A stretch of DNA of 33,405 bases from Vicinamibacterales bacterium (GTDB lineage: Bacteria; Acidobacteriota; Vicinamibacteria; Vicinamibacterales; UBA8438): NCBI GenBank assembly GCA_958296065.1, contig CATQHX010000047.1:1-33405 (forward strand), given 5' to 3'. The translations under genes and the position numbers were made by a program. Below are positions 24,953 through 33,042 of this stretch, one piece after another; within the stretch, counting starts at the first letter, position 1, and each line of letters begins with the position of its first letter. The notes beneath the pieces are model-generated. The model was not told where the DNA came from and did no database searches. It saw nothing but the letters and a program-made list of their open reading frames with translations.

Positions 24953-27199
24953 CTACACTTCCTGCCCGGCTTCCGCCAAAGCCGGTTCCGCGGACCCCCC
25001 GTCCTCAAGGCTGCCCGGCCGCAGCATCCGCAGCCCGTTGAAGGTGACGAGCAGCGACGCGCCCATGTCGGCGGCGACCGCCATCCAGAGGGTGGCGGCG
25101 CCGGCGGCCATGAAGGCGAGGAAGAGCGCCTTGGCGCCCAGCGCCACGGTCACGTTCTGGATGATCACCCGCCGGGCGCGGCGGGCGTGCTCGACCAGGA
25201 ACGGGAGCTTGCGCAGGTCGTCGTGCGTCAGCACGACATCGGCCGATTCGGCCGCGACGTCCGTGGCGTTACCCCCCATCGCGACGCCGACCGAGGCGGC
25301 CAGCAGCGCCTGGCTGTCGTTGATGCCGTCGCCGACCATCGCCGTCGGCCCGTGATGCGCGATGAGCTCGCGGACGGCGTCCGCCTTGCCGTCGGGCAGC
25401 AGCTCGGCGCGCACGTCCCGCACCCGGACGCGGGCGCCGACGCTGCGGGCTGTTGCGGCGTTGTCCCCGGTGAGCAGGACCGACCGAAGACCCTGGCGGT
25501 GGATCTGCTCGACGGTATGGGGCGCCTCGGGTCGTACCGGGTCCGTCACCGCGATGAGCGCCCAGATGTCGTCCCCCGCGCCGCAGACGACCAGCGTCTC
25601 GTCCGTGCGCTGCATCTCCGCGAGCTCCGCTTCGAACGGCCCGAGGGCGGTCTGCTCGCGGGCGTAACGCGTGCTCCCTACCCAGAACCGCTTGCCGTCG
25701 ATCACCGCCTCGGCCCCGCGGCCCTCGATGGCGGCGAAGTCGGTCAGCTCGGCCGGCGCGACTCCGTGGTTGCGCGCATGGCGGACGATGGCGCGCGAGA
25801 GCGGATGCTCGCTGCGCAACTCGATGGCCAGCAGGCGGGCCTGCACTTCTTCCTCCGAGCGCCCGTTCACGGGCCGCAGCTCGCGTACGTCCGGCTCGCC
25901 GTGCGTGATGATGCCGGTCTTGTCGAACGCCACCGCGCGCAACCGCCCGAGCTCCTCCAGGTGCGAGCCTCCCTTGATGAGCACGCCGTGGCGCGTGGCC
26001 GACGTGATGGCCGCGGCGATGGTCACCGGCGTCGAGATCACGAGCCCGCACGGGCACGAGATGAGCAGGATGAGCATCGCCTGGTAGAACCAGTGCTCCC
26101 AGTCGCCGCCGAGCAACAGCGGTGGAGCGGCTCCGACCGCGAATGCCACCGCGAACATCAGCGGCGTGTAGTAGCGGGCGAACTGATCGATGAAACGCTC
26201 GGTCGGCGCCCGGTGGTGGTGGCTCTCGCCGACCATGCGCGTGATGCGGGCGAGCATCGTGTCCGACGCGGCGCGCGTCGTGCGCAGCTCGACCACGCCG
26301 TGGCCGTTCACGGTCCCGGCGAACACCTCGTCGCCTACGCCTTTCCAGGCCGGCATCGATTCGCCGGTGACCAGCGCCTGGTCCACGTAGGAGCTGCCGT
26401 CGGTCACCACGCCGTCGCAGGGGATCCGCTCCCCTGGGCGCACGCGCACGTGCGCGCCGACCGCGACCCGGTCCACCGGCGTCCGGTGCTCGTGGTCGCC
26501 ATGCACCACCGCGGCCGTCACCGGGGAGATGCGCAGCAGCGAGCCGATCGCGTTGCGCGCCCGCCGCGCGCTCCAGTTCTCCAGGAGCCCCGACAGGCCG
26601 TAGAGGAAGGCCAGTACCGCCGCCTCGGCCCACTCGCCGAGGAACAGGGCGCCGATGACCGATACCAGCACCAGCGCGTTCATGTCCGGCCGCAGGCGCA
26701 CCAGCGACGCCACCGCCTTGGGTGCAGAGTGGAAGAGCCCAGCGACGATGCCCACGAGCAGCAGCAGGACGACGGAGCGGTCTATGCCGTGCGCGCCGTG
26801 CGCGTGTGCGAGCAGGGTCTCCAGCACGCCGCCGCCGGCCACCACGATGTGCAGAACGAGCCCGCCGACGAGCGCCAGTCCGCTGGCGGCCACCAGTGCA
26901 TGTCGACCGTGCTCCTCCCACCAGGACTCGACCCGCGGCGCCGCGTCCCACGCCTCGGCGCGCATCCCCAGCCGGGAGACCGCCTCGGCGACCTGCTCGG
27001 GCCCGAAGGTGTCCGTGTCCGTGTCGACCGTCATGCGGCCGTCGACCACGTGGAACGAGACCCGGTGGACTCCGTCGCGGTCCGAAAGGGCGTCCCGGAG
27101 CAAGGCGGCCTCTTCGTTGCAGTCGAGACCCTCTACGCGGAAATCCAGTTGTTCGCGGATGATGTGCTCCTGGTTGTGGCGGAAGGCCCACCGATCCAT
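24953..27199 (-). CDS. Heavy-metal P1B-type ATPase, Zn/Cd/Pb type
   Basis: A 748-residue metal export ATPase. The N-terminal HMA-like domain has GLDCNEEA (C27) rather than the copper motif CxxC, a feature of Zn/Cd/Pb pumps. Eight membrane helices are expected. The transmembrane metal site is CPC (382-384) in LISCPCGLVIS. The phosphorylation site is D426 in FDKTGIITHGEP; the family norm is DKTGT[LIVM][TIS], so Thr to Ile is unusual. Also present are TGES, SEHPLSRAI and GDGINDSQALL. His-rich patches (LLAHAHGAHG; GESHHHRAP) may bind metal. The start ATG 27197-27199 has no clear ribosome site. The leader carries repeats that could be regulatory. No MerR or ArsR regulator gene is next to it. Confidence 0.93.
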   Translation of the reverse strand: MDRWAFRHNQEHIIREQLDFRVEGLDCNEEAALLRDALSDRDGVHRVSFHVVDGRMTVDTDTDTFGPEQVAEAVSRLGMRAEAWDAAPRVESWWEEHGRHALVAASGLALVGGLVLHIVVAGGGVLETLLAHAHGAHGIDRSVVLLLLVGIVAGLFHSAPKAVASLVRLRPDMNALVLVSVIGALFLGEWAEAAVLAFLYGLSGLLENWSARRARNAIGSLLRISPVTAAVVHGDHEHRTPVDRVAVGAHVRVRPGERIPCDGVVTDGSSYVDQALVTGESMPAWKGVGDEVFAGTVNGHGVVELRTTRAASDTMLARITRMVGESHHHRAPTERFIDQFARYYTPLMFAVAFAVGAAPPLLLGGDWEHWFYQAMLILLISCPCGLVISTPVTIAAAITSATRHGVLIKGGSHLEELGRLRAVAFDKTGIITHGEPDVRELRPVNGRSEEEVQARLLAIELRSEHPLSRAIVRHARNHGVAPAELTDFAAIEGRGAEAVIDGKRFWVGSTRYAREQTALGPFEAELAEMQRTDETLVVCGAGDDIWALIAVTDPVRPEAPHTVEQIHRQGLRSVLLTGDNAATARSVGARVRVRDVRAELLPDGKADAVRELIAHHGPTAMVGDGINDSQALLAASVGVAMGGNATDVAAESADVVLTHDDLRKLPFLVEHARRARRVIIQNVTVALGAKALFLAFMAAGAATLWMAVAADMGASLLVTFNGLRMLRPGSLEDGGSAEPALAEAGQEV

Positions 27200-27230
27200 A
27201 CCATCATGACCCGAACGGCGTCTGCGCGTC

Positions 27231-27326
27231 GATGTCGCTGACAGATTCTCCAGGCGGGTCCGCTGTCAGCGGGATCGCCAGGGAGCCGGCATGTCTGTGC
27301 ACCGATGTCGCGACAGATGCTTCAGG
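27231..27326. repeat. Near-identical direct repeats in the ATPase leader
   Basis: A 24-base unit at 27231-27254 recurs as 23 bases at 27304-27326, both reading GATGTCGC then GACAGAT. They differ by one indel and two substitutions and lie about 73 bases apart. The first copy also overlaps the left arm of a 9-bp inverted repeat (27236-27244 and 27263-27271, CGCTGACAG/CTGTCAGCG, 18-base loop). Both are upstream of the metal ATPase start and may be operator sites. Confidence 0.6.
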
Positions 27327-27395
27327 AGGACTACGGTGCAAGCCTGTTCGGGGCGTCGGAGGCTGCGCCGGGTGCTGCCGGGGGCCTGGAAGTCT

Positions 27396-27412
27396 GTTCA
27401 GGCAGCCTGAAC
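27396..27412. promoter_or_regulatory. 17-base palindrome across the TOPRIM gene stop
   Basis: GTTCAGGC-A-GCCTGAAC is a perfect inverted repeat with a one-base centre, spanning the stop codon (27398-27400) of the TOPRIM-like gene. The loop is too small for a hairpin, so a dimeric protein site is the better guess, perhaps for the ATPase promoter downstream on the minus strand. Confidence 0.4.
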
Positions 27413-27970
27413 CGCCGCTTCGATGCGTCGTGCGAGCGCATCGAAGTCCTCGGGACACTTCTGGCGGATGGCGGCGAGCCGTCCCGCAGCCTCTGCGGCC
27501 AACGGTTTGCGTCCCCCGCCGGGGTGGTCTCCGAGCCCACGCTGTCCGACGAGGACGTCGAAATACTCTTCCTTGACCTGTACCTCGGCGCGAACGTCCG
27601 CCCAGCGCCAGTTCGTCGGAAGCTCGACACCTGCCAGTACCCACGTCTCGAGTTCCTCCCAGGCGTTCTCGGCTAGGAACACGCGACCCTCGCCGAACTG
27701 CTGCTCGAGCTGGTCGAGCCTCTGGCGCCGGCCCTCGTTGCCGTCACGATCCACGCACAGAATGAAGACGTCGGTCATGGCCTCGTAGCGCTCGACGATT
27801 TCGGAGACACGTTCCGCCTTCGTCGCTTCCCCGATGCCGCCGAGCAACGGGTCCTGGCAGACCTGAACTCGCGCTCGACGTCTCCCGATGGTCTCGAAGA
27901 GTCGATTGAGAATGGGCTTCAGGATGTACTGGTCCTTGCGGAAGTCCTCCGGGATGACGAGAACGTTCAT
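27398..27970 (-). CDS. TOPRIM-like nuclease-fold protein, partner of AAA ATPase
   Basis: A 190-residue protein with the layout of small TOPRIM proteins: E8 in VLVIPEDF, the DxD pair D74/D76 in FILCVDRDGN, and an acidic helix AENAWEELETWVLAG (E105, E106, E108), resembling the E-x-W-L-A-D motif of DUF4276-type proteins. These acids would bind metal for DNA or RNA cleavage. ATG 27968-27970 overlaps the ATPase stop as ATGA, so the two are made together. In OLD proteins the ATPase and TOPRIM are fused; here they are separate genes, as in PARIS (AriA/AriB) modules. The C-terminal Ala-rich helices may contact the ATPase. The fold call is by motif, not search. Confidence 0.65.
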   Translation of the reverse strand: MNVLVIPEDFRKDQYILKPILNRLFETIGRRRARVQVCQDPLLGGIGEATKAERVSEIVERYEAMTDVFILCVDRDGNEGRRQRLDQLEQQFGEGRVFLAENAWEELETWVLAGVELPTNWRWADVRAEVQVKEEYFDVLVGQRGLGDHPGGGRKPLAAEAAGRLAAIRQKCPEDFDALARRIEAAVQAA

Positions 27971-29253
27971 CCCCGGCCGGCCTCCCCCGCAGGCTCGGTG
28001 TCCGAGAAGGCAATTGCATCCTCCATCCAGCCCGAAGCGTGCAGCCGACCGAGTCCTTGCTTCCGCCGGATCTCCTCGGCCTTCGGCAACTCCTTGACGC
28101 GTCGAATGACGGCGTCGTCCGTCTGCTCCCGGCGACAGACGACAGACGTATTCTCGAACGTCTTGTCGCCGACTATGGACAGCAGATCCGGCGAGTGCGT
28201 GGTTGTGACCACCTGGATCCGGCCCTTAGCCGTCTGTCGCTCGATCAGCTCGAGAAGCAGACGCATTCGTGACGGATGAATCCCGTTGTCGATTTCCTCG
28301 AAGACGTACATCCGTTCCGATTCCGTCCCTATCAGTCCCGCCAGCATCGCGATGAACCGCAGCGTTCCGTCGGAAGCCGCGTACGCCGACACGCGCCGGT
28401 CGTTTGCCTCCAGGAAGGCGAGTTGCACGCGGCCTGTTGTCGGATCGACCGGAAAATCGAAGTCGCGGACATCCATCGGCGTGAGTTCACGGGTCCATTC
28501 GGCGAGTGCTTCGCGCCGCTGCGGGTCGGCGCAGATTTCGCGGAGAACCGTCGGCAGGTTCTCGCCGCTGTCCCCCAATCGTGTTTGTCCGGGGAATGCA
28601 GCCTCGCGCATGCGGTTCGGCTCCAGGTCCAGGAAACGCATGTTGGCGAGAAGATCGATGACCTTCTGCGCGTGCTCCTTCTGCTTCTTCACGACGCGGC
28701 GGTGCTCGCTAATCTGTGTCAGCGCCGGCTGATCCGGCCGAACTCCGATCCGGTAACCCAATTTCCTCTGATCGCCCTTCTTCTCCATCCGCAGAAGAAG
28801 GTGCGTGTCGTCATCCTGGTCATGCACGGCATCGCCATATCCGGGATGACTCGTGTAAGTAGCCGTCGATGGCCACCTTAGCACTGTGTTGCCTCTCCCG
28901 AGCACTTCCTTCGTCACGCGGAATACGCCGCCATGCTCTTCGCTTCTTGCGACCCGAATCGAGTAGTGGATTCCCGGCGCCTCGACCTGCAGCATGAACG
29001 CGGGTCGCCCGAAGCGAATGATCTCGTCGGCGGCACCCCGAATCGGAGCCCACTCCCGCTGGCCGGCGCCGTACTTCCCGCCGATGATCTCCCCCAGCGT
29101 GTAACCCCGGCCGATGCCGTGCAGGAACCGGAAGGCGTCGCGCAGGTTGCTCTTGCCGCTCGCGTTGGCGCCCACGATCACTGTCAGCGGGCCCATGTGG
29201 AGGGTCTCGTCGCCGAAGTTCTTGAAGTCGACGAGTCGGAGCGAGGTCAGCAT
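27967..29253 (-). CDS. AAA family (AAA_21, OLD/RecF-like) ATPase
   Basis: A 428-residue SMC/ABC-like ATPase. Walker A is GANASGKSN (28-36), preceded by the family start LTSLRLVDFKNFGDETL. The signature-like ASDGTLRF is at 293-300, Walker B FEEIDNG follows at 318-324, and the H-loop is TTTHSPDLL (H353). There is no C-terminal TOPRIM domain; that activity appears to be the next, overlapping gene. The gene follows the DUF5916 gene by 21 bases on the same strand, without a visible ribosome site at ATG 29253, so expression may depend on upstream transcription. Base composition looks less GC-biased than neighbours, suggesting acquisition. The two-gene set resembles phage-defence ATPase-nuclease modules. 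Confidence 0.88.
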   Translation of the reverse strand: MLTSLRLVDFKNFGDETLHMGPLTVIVGANASGKSNLRDAFRFLHGIGRGYTLGEIIGGKYGAGQREWAPIRGAADEIIRFGRPAFMLQVEAPGIHYSIRVARSEEHGGVFRVTKEVLGRGNTVLRWPSTATYTSHPGYGDAVHDQDDDTHLLLRMEKKGDQRKLGYRIGVRPDQPALTQISEHRRVVKKQKEHAQKVIDLLANMRFLDLEPNRMREAAFPGQTRLGDSGENLPTVLREICADPQRREALAEWTRELTPMDVRDFDFPVDPTTGRVQLAFLEANDRRVSAYAASDGTLRFIAMLAGLIGTESERMYVFEEIDNGIHPSRMRLLLELIERQTAKGRIQVVTTTHSPDLLSIVGDKTFENTSVVCRREQTDDAVIRRVKELPKAEEIRRKQGLGRLHASGWMEDAIAFSDTEPAGEAGRG

Positions 29254-29274
29254 GCGAGACCGCCCGCGGAGTGC

Positions 29275-32200
29275 TCAGTAGCGGAACAGGTACGACAGCT
29301 TCCCGAAGAACGCCCGGTTCGTCCGTTCCAGCGCGGTGAACGGGAACAGCAGGCTGTCGATCCGGGTGCCGCGCTGGAAGCGGTCGTCGTAGCCGAGGAA
29401 CAGGACCGTGCCGGCGTTGATCCGGTAGGTGAAGAGGACGTTGTTCCCGACGGTGACCGAGGCCGTGTTGTGCTCGGCGATGTGGCGCACGAGCAGCCGG
29501 TCGGTGAACTGGTAGGTGGAGCGCGTGCGGAAGATCTTCACGTTGAAGATGTTCGCCTGGTCGATCGGGTTCACGAAGTCGCTCGATACCATGGTGAACT
29601 CGGTGCGCAGCCGCGAGGTGGGCTGGAAGCGGAAGTTCACGTTGCCGATGGTCGAGCGGCCCAGGTACGGGTCGTCCGCGTAGAGGATGCCGTCGCCCCA
29701 GTTGTAGCCGCCGTAGATGGAGAGGATCCGCGCGCTGATGACGCCGAAGAAACCGTAGCCGGTCTTGCGGAAGTCGATCCGGCCGTAGCGTTCCAGGTCG
29801 CGGTTGACCATGCCGGTGATGGCCATGTTGTTGCGGAACGCGAAGTTCGCCATGCCCTGCATCTGCTCGTCCTGCAGGACGCCGGCGTGGTCGTAGAGGC
29901 GCAGGTACGTCATTGACGGGCCCCACGTCATCAGGTTCGACTCGGGCCACCAGCGGTACGAGACGGTGCCGCTGGTCTGCTGCAGGTCGACGCGCGGCAG
30001 GAACCCGGTGCCGGTGTGGAACCCCGGATCGATGCTGCTGTAGGCGACGTTGTAGCTGAGATTGCGTCCCTGCTTCGAGAAGTCCGCCTCGAGCGCGGTT
30101 CCCGAGAGCGAGCCGAGCGCCTCGTCCCGCGTCTCGGAACCCGCCGCCAGGAAGCTGATGCGGTGGGTGCGCCCGAGCCGGAAGCGTCCGTCGACCCCGG
30201 CCACCCGGTTGTAGTCGGCGCCGAACTCGCGCGCCGTGGCGATGGCGCCCAGGTACGACTCGGCGTAGAAATCGTAGCGGGCCCGCCCGAGGACGGTCTG
30301 CGCGGTGGCGCCGTACTGCGGATGCGTCGTGTCGTCGAGGAAGCCCGCCGCCTGGTCGTCGGCCACGACGACGCCCAGCGTGGAGTTGCCGACCTTGCCG
30401 GTCAGCTTCCCGCCGAAGCGCGGATCGACGATCGTGCGCGTGTGGACCAGGGTCAGCGGCGTCGCCGTCTGGAAGATCTCCTGCCCTTCGAGGAAGAACG
30501 GCCGCTGCTCCGGATAGAACAGCGCGAAACGCTGATTGGTCTCGATCTGCGGCCGGTCGGATTCGATCTGCGAGAAGTCGGGATTGAACGTGACATCGGC
30601 GGTCAGGTTGGGGGTAATGCCGTACTTGACGCCCATTCCCAGCTCGCCCTTCGGATCGCCCCTGTTGAACGCGCCGGTATCCGTGTCGAGCGAGCCGAGC
30701 CGGAAGCCGGTCAGCTCCGGCAGGAACTCCAGGTTGCGGCTGCGGGACACGTCCGACAGGCCTTCGAGCACCCCGAACTGCGTGAGCTGGCCTGCCACGC
30801 CGCGCGAGATCGGCGACCACGACTGCGCCTCCGACTTGTCGCGGATGATGCGGGTGATCTGGAAGCCCCAGAGGTGTCCCCCGCCACCGGCACTCGGCGG
30901 ATAGCGCAGGCTCTTGAAGGGGATGCGCATCTCGGCCGTCCAGCCGTCCGCGACCACCTGCCCCCCGGTGTCGAAGAGGGCGTTCCACGACTGGTCGCCG
31001 CGGATTCCGAACTGCCCCGCGCTGCTCATGCCGCTGCCGCCGCTGCGGCGCGGTCCGCTGCCCCGCGAGGCCGACGAGCTGCCGCTCGACCGCGAGAAGC
31101 CGGTGCTGCCGTCGGCGTTGACGAGCGAGTCCGCCTGCACGCCGTAGCCGTTCACCTCGAACTGGTACGCGCGCTGCTGGTCCAAGAACGGGTCGAAGAG
31201 GATCGACATCCGGTCGTCGCCGCGGATCTCCTCGCGGTCGGCGCGGTTGATGCGCATCACCTCGGGCCGCGAGTAGTGGGCGTAGAAGGCGAAGTAGAGA
31301 TGGTCGTTGTCGTACGCCATCCACACCTCGGTCTCCTCCGTGCCCGGCGCGCCCTCCACCGGTGCGATCTGAATGAAGTCGTCGATGTAGGTGGCGGTCT
31401 CCCAGACCGAATCGTCGAGCCGGCCGTCGATCTCGGGCGGATTCGCGGTCCGCCCGATCACCACCGTCGGCCGTTCCCGCGGTGTCGGGATGAACCCGCC
31501 CCCGCGGCCGCCCGGCCGCCGGGGACGGCGCTGCGCCGGTGCCGCTCCGCCGCTGCCCGGCGCACCGAATGCCACTGCGCCGGTCACGTTGCTTTCGGAC
31601 CGCGGTTCGCCGAGCGCGGGAACGGGGACGGACCGCGGCGGTGCCGCCACGCTGTTCCGCTCCGGCAGCGGGTCGGGCACCGTCGAGACGATGGCGGCAG
31701 GAGGTGCGACGCGGGTCGGCGGTACGACGCGTGCGGCGGAGCCACTAGGCATCTCGGACCCGGTGGAAAGTCGCGCGGCGAGCGCCGCGCCCACTTCGTC
31801 CTGGATGTCGAACAAGTCGCCGAACGTGCCGTCCACGCGCGTGCTGAACGCGACGGCGCCGGTTGCCACGTCCACGACGCGCGTCGTGATCCGCAGCCGA
31901 TCTCCCATGCGCTGCAACGTGCCGTCGACCAGCCAGGTCACCCCGCGTCGGCGTTGAACGTCGAGCACGTCGCCGGCCACGGACCGGCCGTTTCCGTTGC
32001 CGTTGCGGTAGCCGTTTCCATTGCCGTTGCCATTGGCCGCATGCAGCGGGTCCGGGGAGTCGGCCCCAGGATGGGCGACGACGCGCAGTCCGGCGTTACG
32101 CAGGTCGGCGGCGATGGTCTCCGCGAGGCCGGCGCCGATCCAGTCGTCGGCCGGTTGCCGGCTGACGTTGGCGAACGGCACGACGACGACCGTGTCGGCA

Positions 32201-32286
32201 CGTTGCGCCGACGCGGGCGACAACGCGCACAGCACGAAGCCGGTCACGATCGGCGCCAGCCGGCGCCAGCATGAGTCGTTCGGCAT
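29275..32286 (-). CDS. TolB-N-like domain fused to DUF5916 outer-membrane-type protein
   Basis: A 1003-residue exported protein. ATG 32284-32286 starts a signal peptide (IVTGFVLCALSPASAQ). Residues about 30-175 resemble the TolB N-terminal/FlgO-type domain (VVVVPFANVSRQPADDWIGA; VDGTLQRMGDRLRITTRVVD). A low-complexity Asn-Gly stretch interrupts it. A linker rich in Pro, Gly and Arg leads to a CBM9-like domain (PPEIDGRLDDSVWETATYID to WTAEMRIPFKSLRYP), with a Ser/Gly-rich insert. The rest is the DUF5916 beta-rich barrel ending in KLSYLFRY, with a terminal aromatic residue typical of outer-membrane barrels. DUF5916 proteins are common in this type of genome, but the TolB-N fusion is unusual. 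The AAA ATPase gene follows 21 bases later. Confidence 0.87.
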   Translation of the reverse strand: MPNDSCWRRLAPIVTGFVLCALSPASAQRADTVVVVPFANVSRQPADDWIGAGLAETIAADLRNAGLRVVAHPGADSPDPLHAANGNGNGNGYRNGNGNGRSVAGDVLDVQRRRGVTWLVDGTLQRMGDRLRITTRVVDVATGAVAFSTRVDGTFGDLFDIQDEVGAALAARLSTGSEMPSGSAARVVPPTRVAPPAAIVSTVPDPLPERNSVAAPPRSVPVPALGEPRSESNVTGAVAFGAPGSGGAAPAQRRPRRPGGRGGGFIPTPRERPTVVIGRTANPPEIDGRLDDSVWETATYIDDFIQIAPVEGAPGTEETEVWMAYDNDHLYFAFYAHYSRPEVMRINRADREEIRGDDRMSILFDPFLDQQRAYQFEVNGYGVQADSLVNADGSTGFSRSSGSSSASRGSGPRRSGGSGMSSAGQFGIRGDQSWNALFDTGGQVVADGWTAEMRIPFKSLRYPPSAGGGGHLWGFQITRIIRDKSEAQSWSPISRGVAGQLTQFGVLEGLSDVSRSRNLEFLPELTGFRLGSLDTDTGAFNRGDPKGELGMGVKYGITPNLTADVTFNPDFSQIESDRPQIETNQRFALFYPEQRPFFLEGQEIFQTATPLTLVHTRTIVDPRFGGKLTGKVGNSTLGVVVADDQAAGFLDDTTHPQYGATAQTVLGRARYDFYAESYLGAIATAREFGADYNRVAGVDGRFRLGRTHRISFLAAGSETRDEALGSLSGTALEADFSKQGRNLSYNVAYSSIDPGFHTGTGFLPRVDLQQTSGTVSYRWWPESNLMTWGPSMTYLRLYDHAGVLQDEQMQGMANFAFRNNMAITGMVNRDLERYGRIDFRKTGYGFFGVISARILSIYGGYNWGDGILYADDPYLGRSTIGNVNFRFQPTSRLRTEFTMVSSDFVNPIDQANIFNVKIFRTRSTYQFTDRLLVRHIAEHNTASVTVGNNVLFTYRINAGTVLFLGYDDRFQRGTRIDSLLFPFTALERTNRAFFGKLSYLFRY
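31985..32037 (-). repeat. Asn-Gly coding microsatellite
   Basis: Hexamer-like repeats of AA[CT]GG[CA] on the minus strand encode NGNGNGNGYRNGNGNGR inside the TolB-N-like domain of the DUF5916 fusion. The tract is short, in frame and slippage-prone. Confidence 0.7.
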
Positions 32287-32400
32287 GTAAGCGCCTAGTG
32301 TAGCGGCAGTTCCATGGCGCGTGCGGGCGAATCTGGCCGCGTCAGAGCAACGCAAGGCGCACGGGATCCGGATCCCGGGGCGGGACCTGCTGCGACGGTG

Positions 32401-32802
32401 CTACCAGCCGACGCCGATCTGGGCCAGGCTGGAGGCGCGCTGACGCCAGAACTCGGGCGTCATGGCGTTCACCGTCTCGTTGTGGGTGGGCGAGCCGTAC
32501 GCGATGGCGCCCCCGGTCCGGCCGCCGAGACCCGACGTCCAGCTCTCCACGTTGAAGCCCTCGAGGACCGCTACCGCCTGCGCGCGGGCGTACACGTTGA
32601 TCCGCGTGGTCAACCGCAGCAGCAGCCGGTCCTCTTCGGCGGGTAGGGCCGCCATGCGCCGCTTGATGCGGTCGAGCGAGACCGGAAGCGTCCCGGCGCC
32701 CAGGTCCGCTTCTGCGTCGGCAGCCGGTTGCTGCCCGGCGCCCGCGGGTGTGGCGAGCCCGACGACCAGCATGGCGATGCAGGTGATCAGCGCGAATCGC
32801 AT
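32401..32802 (-). CDS. Small secreted hypothetical protein
   Basis: A 133-residue exported protein with a signal peptide (LITCIAMLVVGLATPAGAGQ). The mature part holds a basic helical motif SLDRIKRRMAALPAEEDRLL and an ending GSPTHNETVNAMTPEFWRQR. I do not recognise a named family, although the SLDRIKRRLAALP pattern recalls short secreted proteins in related genomes. ATG 32800-32802 has AGGAG about 6 bases upstream. It is on the same strand as, and 115 bases upstream of, the DUF5916 fusion. No catalytic motif is visible. Confidence 0.75.
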   Translation of the reverse strand: MRFALITCIAMLVVGLATPAGAGQQPAADAEADLGAGTLPVSLDRIKRRMAALPAEEDRLLLRLTTRINVYARAQAVAVLEGFNVESWTSGLGGRTGGAIAYGSPTHNETVNAMTPEFWRQRASSLAQIGVGW

Positions 32803-33042
32803 GAGATCTCCTCAGGCAAGACCTTCACGCTACGGCGGCTCGCGCGATGTGTCAACCATCCGGTCGGCCGCCGGTTCGTGGACGCCGCCGTCATCGCGAG
32901 TTGCGGGCGTCTCGGCGGGGCTATAGTGGCCACGCTGCCATCGCCATTCGTGTGGTCCGGCTGGCTCGCTCCGAGGCGCTTTGGGCTGCTGCCCGCATTC
33001 GACGGTTGACACCGCCGGGATCGGTCGTAAGGATAGGAGACG

